In this document: one piece after another, positions 45,936-57,160 of the stretch | Layout: the number at the start of each line of letters is the position of its first letter | Position numbering within the stretch: the stretch's first letter is position 1 | Source of the DNA: Alligator mississippiensis | Taxonomy: Eukaryota; Chordata; Crocodylia; Alligatoridae | Direction of reading: 5' to 3' | DNA length: 64,000 nt | Assembly: GCF_030867095.1 (NCBI RefSeq) | Contig: NC_081830.1 | Span: 35,633,832 to 35,697,831, forward strand | Notes under the pieces: model-generated | What the model was told of the DNA's origin: nothing | The model's input: the letters and a program-made list of their open reading frames with translations, nothing else | Databases searched by the model: none | Position numbers and translations under genes: made by a program

Positions 45936-46448
45936 CTCTGAGTAGAGTAAAAGTCCCTATGCAACACAGCTTAATTTTTGTAGCATTATTTATCATTGCA
46001 CAAAGATTTTGCATTTGTTAATATATATAACAGATGGATGTGTTTGTGTGTGTGCGTGTGTTGACAGACCTTGGAGTAACACCAGTGCTTCCCCCGCACC
46101 TCAAGAATATATACATATATATTCAGGGTAGGGGTAGACTATATCCACCATAACTGGTATCCTAGATGCATAGTTTGTAAGACTAAAAGAATCATTCTAA
46201 TGATCTTATCTGATGTCCTTTATAACAAAGAACTGATAGTTGCAACAACACATGCACCATGTCCAGAATTTCTGCTTATGTTGGGATATATTATTTCAAG
46301 AACAACCTATGCTGATTTAAAAATTTTAGTAATAGAAAATCAATTACACAAAATTTCAAATTATGGATAAAGTTACAAAATAGTAGGGGATCAGAGCAGC
46401 ATAGGTTTTCCAAGATAAAATTGGACTCATAGGCCCAAATTCCCTCTA

Positions 46449-47362
46449 CAGGTTTCCCTCAATTTATATGGGTTCTTTATATGCACATTTGGTCTTATGC
46501 AACAAGCATATTTAGACCCATAATTAGTTATATGTGAGGTAAATTTGCTCTTATGCAATCAGAACAGATGCCCCCCCCCCGCCCGCCTAAGCAGGTAAAT
46601 CTGTGGGGGGAGGGGAAAGGGCCATGGCCCATTCAACCCAGCCCGGGCTGCAGCGGCCCTGGGAGTGGCCGGCATCAGCTGCTGGCAGCCGTGCTGGGCT
46701 GCACTATTCTCCTCCCCGACCCTGTGCCTGGGCTCCACTTATATTCACTCACCTCTGCTCCTGGGCTGCACTGTGCTGCCTGTAGCCACTGGGTTGCACC
46801 ATGCTTTGAACCCCCTGGGGCTCTGCCTGTCCCCACTCACCCCAGCTCCTGCTGCAGCAGCCCCACAGGCAGGGTGAGTGCCGTGCCCTGCATTGCCTAA
46901 GGCTCCACTTGTCCACACTCAGCCCAGTCCATGCTGGAGCGGCCCTGGGAGTAGCCAACACCAGCTGCCTGCATGAGGGCATGGTGCAGCCCAGTGGCTA
47001 CAGGCTGCTGGAATTGGCTGCTCTCGGAGCTGCTGCAGGAGGAGATGGGGTGAATGGGGACAGGCAGAGCCCCGGGGGGTTCAATGCATGGTGCAGCCCA
47101 GTGGCTACCACTCCCAGGACTGCTGCAGTCAGGGCTAGGGTGAGTGCCACTCTGTTCCCTCTGCTTTGCTGCCTTGTGCAGCCCCAGGAGCGGCACCCCT
47201 CCCCCCGCCCCTTCCCTAGTCCCAGCCTCACTCCCTCCCTCCTGCCCCGCTATGGGAAACTATCCCTATTTGTTACATTGTAAAGCGGGTTCACTTTATG
47301 CAAATTTGATTTATGCGCCGTTCTCCAGGAATACATGCATCACATAAATCGAGGGAAACCTG
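46449..47362. mobile_element. Foldback TIR element, Tigger-like ends
   Basis: The left TIR CAGGTTTCCCTCAATTTAT and the right TIR in reverse complement CAGGTTTCCCTCGATTTAT match closely. TA precedes the left end and TT follows the right, so a TA target duplication may be decayed. The CAGG...CCTC start resembles TcMar-Tigger ends (CAGGCATACCTC). The 914-bp interior is GC-rich and folded: GTAGCCACTGGGTTGCACCA near 46783 reappears inverted near 47090-47108. No transposase is present. Open frames inside are compositional. Confidence 0.65.
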
Positions 47363-49129
47363 TTCTTTTTGGAAAAATATTTTTTGCATTATGTCCCAAC
47401 CCCTTGCTTTGAAAGGACTGCCTCCATAATTAACTGTTCCTTCCATGCAGTACCTAGTTTACCCTTCATATGACAGTTATAGTACTCATGATTTGGAGGA
47501 AAAAAGTAATACAAAGGCAATGTATGACACAGTCACAAAACCTCCAGATTTAAAGTTGCTGTACTTCTATCAAAGAAAATCCTCAGACATGAATGAAAAG
47601 ACACATTCTGCATAAAATCTTAGTGTCCCTGTTTTCTAATGGATATACTCAGATTGTGGGGATATTGATGAGAAAGTGTTAATCAACTTATAGTTACATT
47701 CCTCCAGATGTTGGTATCTTATTCCATTAACAACCTCAGTGTATAGCAACCACATACTTAAAATTTCCAACTCATTCTTCAGGCTTTATTCACATATGCT
47801 TTTTGTATTAAGAAATACTCTCTCACATACATTCCAATACTTGTTTTGTGCTCTTTCCTTCTGAAAGCTAAACAGTCAAAGGTCAGTGTAGCTAGAATGA
47901 AAATGAACCTTTCCAAATAGCAAGACCTGAATCAAAAAGCTATATACCTAAACAGAACACAACAGAAAAAATATATATCAAAGCAGAAACTTCAGGAAGC
48001 TGTAGTAACATTAATAGGAACAGTAACATATGCAGTGTAATTAATTCTTTCCAGAACTACTATGGCCAATTTTGTGGAAATGTTATCTAAAAGTAAATCT
48101 AATGACTACTATTGACTGAAATCCAATTTCCTGTGATGAACAAAATAGAACAATAAAATATTAAAAATCCCACATTTTTAGTAAAATGTCCCCTTTAGTT
48201 TTTCAGAAACTCAAAACTGCTTTTCAGGAATCTCTTTTTCAGGAGATGTACAAAAGTATATTTTCTTCGGAAAGTACATTTTTAGCTGCTGCATCAACTA
48301 ACAATTTTCTGTCAAAAGTAATTAAAAGAAAAACATCTTTACCTGTAGTCTGATATGGAGCAAACTGGAATCAGTGATGTGACCTCTTCACTCCATGTTT
48401 TACAGACCAAGCTATGGATTCTGAATGGATTCAGGTCTGTGAGGAGTAAGAGATGTATAACCCTGATAAGACAACCAGACTCAACTAAATACTTGCTTTA
48501 TTTTACTCTCCTTCTTAAATGTTGGAAGATAGACCTTGCCCTCGACACAGGCATCTTAAGTTACTAAATGCCACAGTAAAGTATGCAATTACAGCAACAT
48601 TAATAGAGAAAAAAATTGTAACCCCAAAGGAAAAGGAGGAGGAGGGGGACAACTTTGAATCCCAGGGAAAGAAACAGTTTGAACAGAATATCCCAGGGTA
48701 AGGAAAGAGTATGGTACTTTGGAAAGAGGAAATTTCAGCTCATTTTTTTAAAAGGAGGCTAGGATTAGAGTAAAATTGTCAAAAGTGAAGAATTTATTCA
48801 GGCTCAGAACCTCAAAGGTTATTAGGGATGAAATTTGGTTTTGGAGTCACCAACATGTAGGTGGTGACTCCAAAGCCTAAAATATTGGCAACTCAGCCTA
48901 CGTTCATGAAAGGGTTCCAAGCCATGAATCCCAAAGGGATGGAGTATACCAAACTTCTGTTTTCCTTTTTAATCACATTTTTTTCCCACATTCTCTATCA
49001 CTAATTCTCTCAGTTCTCTGATCCAGTTTTCTGTTTGGAAAGTAAAGTTTCATTATAGGGGTAAACATCCACTGTCTTCTGTAGCAAGGGATACCTCTAA
49101 ATTTTGCTAGTTCCCTTATGGACATATTT
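47363..49129. other. Unassigned AT-rich DNA
   Basis: No gene or repeat was recognised up to the CR1 pair. Short frames near 48355-48700 have no family motif. Confidence 0.4.
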
Positions 49130-49835
49130 TGAGTTTTTCCTAATGTTGAGCCTGAAACGGTCTTGCAAGAGCCTTTCACCCTAGCAGTGAAGAAGTCTTG
49201 CAGGAGTTTGTGACCATTACATCTGGTTTTCCCCAAGGGTGCCCTGGTGAACAGTTGTTCACCAAGCCCTTGATGTACTCCCCTGATGTAGCAGTAAGCC
49301 ACTATCAAGTCCCCTCTCAGCCTTCTCTTTTTCAGCTGAAGAGTCCCAGGTCCCTCAGCCTTTCTTTGTATGGCCTTCCATGCAAATCTCTGATCATACA
49401 GGTAGCCCTTCTCTGGACTATCTCAAGCTCACTTCCTTGTTGCAGTGCGGCACCCAGTACTGGACTCTTCAGCTGAAAAAGAGAAGGCTGAGAGAGGACT
49501 TGATAGTGGCTTACTGCTACATCAGGGGAGTACATCAAGGGCTTGGTGAACAACTGTTCACCAGGGCACCCTTGGGGAAAACCAGGAGTAATGGTCACAA
49601 ACTCCTGCAAGACCGTTTCAGGCTCAACATTAGGAAAAACTTCTTCACTGCTAGAGTGTCCAGACTGTGGAATAAGCTCCCACCAGAGGTGGTGCAATCA
49701 CCGACCATAGAGGAGACTGGATGGTCACCTTGCTGTGGTCATCTGACCCCAGTTGTCTTTCCTGCCTGGTGCAGGGGGGACTGGACACAATGATCTCCTA
49801 AGGTCCCTTCCAGCCTCACAATCTGTGAATATATG
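49130..49835. mobile_element. Head-to-head pair of CR1 3' fragments
   Basis: The right half (about 49462-49835, plus strand) reads CR1 C-terminal sequence: KKRRLREDLIVAYCYIRGVH, LFTRAPLGKTRSNGHKLLQD, RLNIRKNFFTARVSRLWNKL. It ends in the CR1 3' signature TCCTAAGGTCCCTTCCAGCC. The left half (49130-49345, minus strand) is the same sequence inverted. Between them (49345-49461) is further CR1 sequence in minus orientation (LERAL-like and QRRATCMIRDLHGRPYKERL). The left arm is locally rearranged near 49145-49205, where two blocks are in swapped order. Confidence 0.8.
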
Positions 49836-50278
49836 GAGCTATGAACTGGGTGTTTTCATTTCTTGTTAGTGGATTCAGCTGAATCAGGAAATCAATGTTC
49901 CAATTCTCGTTTCACCACTGATATTGGGGGCAGGGGGAAAACCCTCCTTCACTGTTCCACAGGTTTCCCTTCTGTACATAAGGAAAACTATACTGACTTA
50001 TTTTCCAAAGAGCTTTCGTGTGTGCAAATTAAAGCACTCAGTAAGTACTAAGGAGTATTATTAAATTAACCCCTTTATACCATGCCTGAGAATCTCACAA
50101 TCTCATTGCACAAACACATATCACCCTGCTTTTTGTTTTGAAAGTGCTATCATTTCTGCATTTTTTCAAAGGTTTTCAAAATCATTTTTTAATTATAGAC
50201 AACTTTAAAGTGCACTTTGCTGTCACCTCAAATCATGAAAGAAAGTACAAAATGGAACTGGACCTTCACAGTGTCTCC
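49836..50278. other. Unassigned DNA before the hAT transposon
   Basis: Nothing was recognised. The last 8 bases (GTGTCTCC, 50271-50278) are the left target duplication of hAT copy 2. Confidence 0.45.
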
Positions 50279-50459
50279 TAGGGCTGTGCAAAATGGCACC
50301 ATTCCATTTTGACTTCCATTTCAACATTTCGACACTGTTCTATTTTGTTTTATTAAAGCCATTTTGCTCTTTCAACACTGTTTCGACATTCCACCCGTAG
50401 GCTATAATGGGGAAGTACAAAACAGCCTATAACTTTGTCATTTCTTGCCTGATTCAGAT

Positions 50460-50890
50460 GAATCTTACAGAGATTGTAGCCCCTTCTCCGGCCATGAAGT
50501 TTTCCAAATTTCAAGGAGATATGCGCAGGAGTTTCTGGGAAACTGCATCTCAGGCTGCTGACAAGCAAAACTCGTGTCACGTGTGTATATTAAGCCACAG
50601 CGGGGTGAAAGCTCCAGGCATGCTAGCCCCTGCTGAAGTCACAAAGCCTGCCAAGTTTAAAGGAGATATGTGCAGGAGGTTCTGGGAAACTACACCTCAG
50701 GCTGTTGACAGGCCAAACCTGTAACATGGGTGACTGTGTGACTGTGTCCATGTTAGCGCATAGGGGGGTGAAAACTGCAGGCCTGCTAGGCCTGCTGCAG
50801 CCATGAAGCCTGCCAGCTGTCAAGGAGATAGGTGCAGGGGGTTCTGGCTTTTGGGACCCTGCACCTCAGGCTGCTGACAGGCAAAATTTG
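50460..50890. repeat. Three-copy tandem repeat in hAT copy 2
   Basis: A unit containing CAAGGAGATATGYGCAGGAG and ACCTCAGGCTG-TGACAGGC recurs three times, its TCAAGGAGAT anchor falling at 50511, 50658 and 50820 (periods 147 and 162). hAT copy 1 has a single unit at 29345-29400, so the block expanded in the copy 2 lineage. Confidence 0.85.
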
Positions 50891-51713
50891 TGACATAAGT
50901 GAGTGATACTATGTGTGTGTGTTAAGGTGTGCCCTCACTGGCACTGGAGCATCTACACAACATGGTGGCATGCCCCAATGAGGTCTCCTCCTCCCTTATA
51001 GCCTCATCCTGGTCCACCACTTTGAATGGCAACAGATAAACAGGGTTATGGGTGGGTTATGATGGGTTATGTTGTGTTTTCATGTTTATATGTTTATTAT
51101 TAAAAAAATGAATAGTTAGAGAAATATATCTTAACAAGCTTTGGGGTTAAAAATCCTTTTCCCAGGCTAAGGAAGCACCTGCAGTTGTTGTCTGTGTGCT
51201 GTTCCTGTATGTAGCAAAGAAGCCAGAGGCTGGCATGCAATGCAAGCAAGAAAGCCAGCCAGTGAAAATGGAAATGGAAGTGTTAGGGGATGAGGGAAAG
51301 CCTGGGGTGTGCTGGACATGGGGGGAGGGGGATATAGCAGCACAGATAAAAATGCAGAGGTACCTGGGGAGTCAGATGCCCAGCAGGTTGCAGTGTGTCA
51401 GAATTCCACTATATTGAGTCTACTATATTGCCAGCAGTCCCCCCGACCCTGGCAGAGTGCAATTTTAGTGGTTATGCCGAGGACCTGTGGTCTCCTATTT
51501 TTCCATAGCCCCAGCCTATACCTCCAAGTTTATCCTGGCATGGGAGCTCAGCAGGGACATGTTCTTCCCCTGCTGGCTGGTGATGCAGTGAGTGCAGAGC
51601 ATTAAATGGCTTCCCTGCCCTCTGACCCACCTCCACTCTGAAATCAAGGCATTAAATACCTTTCTAAAAATGTAAAAAGAAAATAGGTGTGGATGGAGTG
51701 AGGAAGGTGGCAC

Positions 51714-53899
51714 TCACTCTGTCTGCAACTGGAGCTTGGGGAGCCACAGCAGCAGAAGGTTCACTTTGAGAAACGCCAACTGCTCCACCAAACCAGAATC
51801 CAAGTAGGTGTGGTGGGGTATCACTACATCCCCAGTGATGCTGAATACCTTCTCACTCAGAACACTGGTCTGTGGACAGGACAGGTGCTCGTGGACAACT
51901 GTAACCAGATCCGGCCACATCTAGCTGCAGCTTGCCAAGTTGTCCAAGGCACAGTAGTGTCTCCACATCCTTGGCAAGATAGGCAGCCACCAACTCCTGA
52001 GTGCTATCTGCATGATGGTGGGGTCTGGTGGCTATGGATCCCACCATAGAAGCCATTTCCTTGGCTCACATTAGCAGCACCTGTGGTGAAAGAGGAGATT
52101 GACTGGTGGATGGCGTGGTAGCATGGGACAGTGGATCCCCCCGTTCCACATCCCCCTGCCTCTGCCATTCTGCCTCCTTGAATTTCTTCACCAGCATCCC
52201 CATCCACTGATTCAGGGTTTGGCTGCTATATGCACTGCCCTTCACCCTCAGGTCACACATGGTGACTAGCACATGGACCATACTGGACTGCAAGGGATCA
52301 AGCCATTTCCTGAGGCCCTCATTCAGCCACCTCCACAGTACCTGGATGTCTGGTGACAGTAGCTTGCCCCAGCCAGGAACACTCATCCCTGTGGAAGCTC
52401 TCCATTTGGCTCTGAAGTTCCCTTACTATGGGGATCACCTGGCTAAGGAGGGCATCAGCAGTGCTGAGGGTCTCAGTGGCCTCAAGGAAGGGCTTGAGGA
52501 CCACCAAGATCTGGGAAATGGTATCCCACTCAGCTCTGTCATCCTGCATGATTTTGTGCTGTGGGATGTTCAGGTCTGTTTGTTTGTCCCACAACATCAT
52601 GACCCCCTGGGTCATGCTCCAGTGGAAGTAGCCTGCCATCTTCCTGCATTTTGAAATGAGCTTGCTGCTGGTGCTGGTGCTGTCACCGGCAGCCCTGCCC
52701 CACTCCAAGGTGTCCCTGACAACAAGGTGCAATTTGTGTGCCACATAGCGGATTCCAACAAAGTTGACATCATGGACCACCTTGTCCATATTTGCCCCCT
52801 TTGTCAGTGACCATGAATGTGCAGGTGAGCTCGCCTTGCCCAGCGACCCACCCCTGCATCAAGCAGTTCATGGCCCCCATAATCTCTGTTGCCGTTTGGG
52901 CCTTATCCATCACCTTGGCTTGAAAAAGAGCCCACAAATGACCTGACTGGTCAAAGCAGTGCCCTGTGAGGAAGAGGTAGGCGTGATCACCGCCTTGGCT
53001 GCTCCAGATGTCCGAGGTGAAGTATAAGGCTACTTGCAAATGCCTTGCGCAGCTCCTCCCTCAAGTACTCCCTGCATGCCTCATACAGGGAGGGCACCGC
53101 CATCCTGCTGAAGGCGGTGTGTGCGGGCACTTGGTATGATGGGGCCATGAGCGCCATGAGCTGCCCGAACCCTGGCCACTCAACTATGGATAAGGGCTGG
53201 CCATCAACAGCAAGCATCTCCCCAATGCTCTGGGTGATCTCACTTGCTTTTGAAATGTGCCTCCCCTTTCTGTCAACCTTTCCCCCACTGTTCCAAGGTG
53301 GCCTGCCTCTGCTTTGGAGGGACCAGAGTTTTGGAGCAAGTGAGGGACTTCCCTTTGGCAAGGGGGTGGTGCCTGCAGAGAAGCATCCCTGTAGTGGTCA
53401 TTTGTTTTGTTCCCTTGCCCCGGCTGGTTTGGGCTTGGCAGTGCAGGCAGATAGCATACGTGGGATCATCTGCCAGCTCAAAATGAACTCAGACCACACT
53501 ACCCACTCACTTCTGGGGTGCAGGTGCATGTATGGATGCTGCTGCACTTTCCCCCTCCTCAGCAGGCATAAGCACAACAAAAGGAGGAGCAAACTCAGCT
53601 GAGCTGCTTGCCTTCACCTCTATGTCAACCTCCTCTAAAATGCTTTCTGGGGAAGGAGACCTGGCTCTAGGGGAAACTTGAGGGATGTGGAGCACAAACT
53701 CAGATGATTCCCCCTTTTTCCCCAAAAGTTCCCTTGCTAGGGCACTGAGATCCAGATCCAGATCCAGCTCTTCCTCTGACATTGGAAGGCTCAGCATGGG
53801 AAGTGAAATTGGGGTGGAGTAGGCTGTCATGGTGGTGCTGGTGCTGCTGCTTGTTGTCATTATGGTGGTGGTGGTGTGGGAGTTATGGCTGGTGCTCAT
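51714..53899 (-). pseudogene. hAT transposase with BED zinc finger, copy 2
   Basis: It has the same architecture as copy 1: an acidic N-terminus (EEELDLDLDLSALARELLG near 53790-53730), a BED finger (CLHCQAQTSRGKGTKQ, 53430 region), a KASEITQSIGEMLAVDGQPL segment, FTSDIWSSQGGDHAYL with the first catalytic Asp (about 53020), AHKLHLVVRD, and a C-terminal SCPQTSVLSEKVFSITGDVV. It differs in lacking about 45 residues around the conserved WNSTYLML motif (near 52545). The region of the second catalytic Asp is TDKGGKYG with a frame change. The N-terminal edge meets the CR1 tail insertion at 53900. It is broken into six or more frames and is inactive. Confidence 0.88.
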
Positions 53900-54066
53900 G
53901 GATTCATATGTTCATAGATTCATAGAAGTTAGGGCTGGAAGGGACCTCAATAGATCGTCGAGTCCAACCCCCTGCATAGGCAGGAAAGAGTGCTGGGTTT
54001 AGATGACCCCAGCTAGATACCTATCTAACCACCTCTTGAAGACCCCCAGGGTAGGGGAGAGCAGGG
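53900..54066 (-). mobile_element. CR1 3' tail inserted in hAT copy 2
   Basis: The last about 165 bp of a CR1 are present: the GACCCCAGCTAGATACC and GAAGACCCCCAGGGTAGGGG strings match copy B (8500-8560), with a TTCATAGATTCATAG-type tail at 53910-53925. It sits at the transposase N-terminus, so it arrived after the hAT element. Confidence 0.85.
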
Positions 54067-55259
54067 GAGGGGATGCAGTCCCAGGCACAGGCAGTGGCCC
54101 TGGCACTGCTCTCCTCTCCTTGCTGCTTGTGGAAGTCTCATCCCTTCTAGCTGGAGGAAAGAGGCTGCATATCAGTTTGTTGGTGGGGGGGAACTTACAC
54201 CTCTCCCTCTACCCCCTGTTCCATCCCTCCCTTAAAGCTGGCCATCTGCCTTTCCACCATGCTTCATGGTGTGTTTTATGTCTTCCTTTTCTAAAAATAT
54301 ACACAGTCCTATACGAATTCAATAACATAGGTGTGGTGCAAAGAAGAAATGTATAAAAACAAATAGAAATGTTTCTTTCTGCCTTTATAAATGTATAGAA
54401 ATAAAATATAATTGTATTTGCCTTTCTATATAAATTAAATTCTATAGCGTGATCCTATCCACTATAATTATAAAATTGAAAAAAAAATAATCAATTAATA
54501 TAATAATAAAATAAAGGCATCTGGAAGAAAGAAAAATGTGTTCTGGAAACCCTCTTGCTTCGTTAGGCAATCAGGAAATCCTTCAGAAGGTCACTGCTAT
54601 ACTCTGTTGTCTGACGCTGAGCTGCTAGAACAGGCAGCTCAGTAAGTGACGCCAAGGCAGAAAGCAGGGAAGTTCAAACAATGCTGCCTTTTATGCTGTT
54701 TTTCCTTCCCTCCCCCAGAGCACTGGGACTGGAAGGGACCTCAGAGAAGAATGACACTCACTGGCCAGCTACACAGTCAATAAGGAGAGCAGTTCTACCC
54801 CTCCTCTTCCTCCCTCTTCCCACTCCCTATCCCCACCTTTGAGCTTCCCTGCAGGCAAGCCCAGCTGAAGCTTTGAAACTCAAAACATTTTGAAATGTTT
54901 CAAAATGTTGCAACTGGCCACATTTCATTTTGATGCTCTTTCAAAGCCTTCTGTCTCATTTTGATTTTGCTGTTTTGAGCTCGAAATGCATCAAAATAGT
55001 GTGGAAATGAAACAGCTGGTGAAATTTCACACAGCCCTAGTGTCTGCCTAATTTTACAGCGTGCTTTTTTAATATACTGATATTTCCTTGAAAAAAGTGA
55101 ATATTCCCATGGGAGCACTTCTTTTGGACCCCCAATCTGATACAGTCTCCTGAAAAACCCTTGAAGCTAGCTAAGGTGTAACTTCCAAAGAGGATGATCC
55201 CATGGCTCCTAGGACTCAGGGACCTGGCCTTTTGGTTCGTGACTCCTTTGGCTGTCCAT

Positions 55260-56070
55260 TAAGGCGATGCAAAGCTTTGGTCCCTGATTCAATCTGGCAG
55301 AAATTTGGCCTGATTTGGTGCCCAAATCTCTGAATCCGAATCAAATCAAGGGACCCTTTAATCTCTCTGAATCAATCTGTAACCCTCCAAATCAAGTCAG
55401 AGAGATTTGGACAGATTCAGTGATTTGGACGTAGATACAGCTTTAACTGTTTTTTCTACATACCGCTAGGTAGCAAGGGCTCTGAATGCTGCAGTGCTGG
55501 GGCAGATTCAGTGTCCCACAGAAGAACCGGGGGCTCCTCAGCACACTTGGCAGCAGACCCAGAAGTGGACCAGAAGCACTTCCACTCCACTTCCTGGTCC
55601 ACCAGAGAGTGCATGGGCGGGGGCCACACTCGCCCAGCTCAGCGACTGGTGCCTCCTGGGTCTGAGGGGGCACCAGGGGTCCCCCCATGGCTGATTACCA
55701 ATCTGGGAGGGGTACGGGGAGGCCCCCCCAGCACACTCCCTTGCAAACCCAGAAGTGGATTGAAAGTACTTCTAGTCCACTTCCAGGTTCATTGCCAAGC
55801 ATGCTGGAGGGTCCCTCGTGCTCCTATGAGATGTTCCATCAGTCCCAACATTGCAGCGATCACAAGCCGCTCTGCTACCTCAAGGTATATAGAAAAAACT
55901 TTTAAGCTGTGCCTATGTCCAAATCGCTGATTCACCAGATCAGCATCAAATCTTCAGATTTGTATTCAGCTGAATCAAATCAGGGACAGTGATTCAAAAC
56001 AACAGATCAAATCACTATTCCTGATTCGGGCCTAATCTGAATTGAATAGGGCCCATTTCGCACAGCCCTA
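55260..56070. mobile_element. Foldback hAT element with exact 8-bp target duplication
   Basis: CTGTCCAT occurs at 55252-55259 and again at 56071-56078. The left TIR TAAGGCGATGCAAAGC is diverged, and the right TIR in reverse complement is TAGGGCTGTGCGAAATGG. The 811-bp interior is a long imperfect palindrome with ACATACCGCTAGGTAGCA-type words mirrored at 55870-55895. GATTCAG words fill the arms. It is the same family as 19090-19858, which it resembles along its whole length, and it lies only 220 bp beyond hAT copy 2. It has no coding capacity. Confidence 0.93.
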
Positions 56071-56078
56071 CTGTCCAT

Positions 56079-57160
56079 AGCTCCCTTATAGAGCTACCTT
56101 CTCACTTATCTCCTGACCAATGACTTTACCCCTTCAAATAGACAGAACACATGCAAAGTAACATGCTCTTCTTAAAAAAAAAAGTCACCTTTATTGGTCA
56201 ATAGCAATACAGCAAGTGGTATTCTTTAGTCCCAAAGCCCAAGCAGTCTTTTTCAGAAAATTAAAAGCTCCAGCTGTCCTGTAGCAAACCCCCCCCCAGT
56301 TTTTCTTTTCCTTTTTTATGTATTCCCACCACTTCCCTAACCATTTCTAACTTTGTTTCTGACCTCTCTATCCCTTATAAGTAGATATTAGTGGTATTAG
56401 GTAAGCTAAGTTCTTATATTCCCTTATGACAAGCCCCCTATTTTTTTATATTGTAAATAATGTTTTGTTAGGTTTGTATTGATTTTTACTGTTGAATATT
56501 GTATTATTATCATCTTTGTATTGATTTTTGTTGTTTCATATGGATATTGTATGGCTTAGGCCCATGTTTGTAAGTGAACCAAAGTAATGTCAAGTTCCAT
56601 ATTGTATGTCAAGCCTACATGTTATGTCCTCTGCCTGGCATCCCCTGTGTTGTAACTGTGTGACCCATGTACCCCTCCCATGTAAATTGGTTCCCAGATA
56701 AATGGGAGTGATTGAAATACAATGGTAGCAGGCCTCTACTGAATGGTCTGTAATGACCAAGCCATCAACTCGCATTGATTCATCCAGGAACCACGGACCT
56801 CACCCAGGAACAGAGACAAGAACCCAGCATTTGAAAGACAAAAGACCCTGCAGAACCAGCAACACTTCCATTGTACCCCACCATTACAGACACCCGAAAC
56901 TGCACATCCCTGCATGGAGCACACATGCTCAGTACACCAGGGGCTGACCCTTGCCTGGGCATGCCTCCTGTCACTAGGGTCACACAAGGTCTGCCCCTAT
57001 AAAAAGCAGCAGTGAAGACAGACCCAATGGGAACGTCATTTCTATCTGAACCAGACCAGTTCCACATCACACTGCCTATCCACCCCAGGTGCCCTGCTGG
57101 CAACCCCTCTGGACAACACCAAGCTGAAGGAGACCCCGACTGGCCACCAAGGACCAACTT
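56079..57160. other. Unassigned DNA
   Basis: An A-rich run is at 56176-56185 and a CCCC run is at 56288-56296. A TATAAAAAG word at about 56999 is promoter-like, but nothing else supports a promoter or gene. No coding signature was seen. Confidence 0.35.

Larger units (their letters stand above)
50279..55039 (-). mobile_element. hAT DNA transposon, copy 2, both ends present
   Basis: The left TIR TAGGGCTGTGCAAAATGG starts at 50279. The right TIR ends at 55039 and in reverse complement reads TAGGGCTGTGTGAAAT. Flanks are GTGTCTCC and GTGTCTGC, a 7/8 target duplication of the hAT length. Inside are a three-copy tandem block (50460-50890), one Penelope-like arm (51090-51440), the transposase pseudogene (51714-53899, minus), a CR1 3' tail insertion (53900-54066) and a right subterminal region rich in TTTCAAAA/TTTGAAA words. 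Total length is 4.76 kb. It is related to copy 1 throughout but has a different left and right subterminal type. Confidence 0.93.

Noticed and set aside
46553-47283. Open frames and CpG-rich composition suggesting an exon or CpG island
   Set aside because: The whole segment lies between matched TIRs and is palindromic, so it is explained as a foldback transposon.
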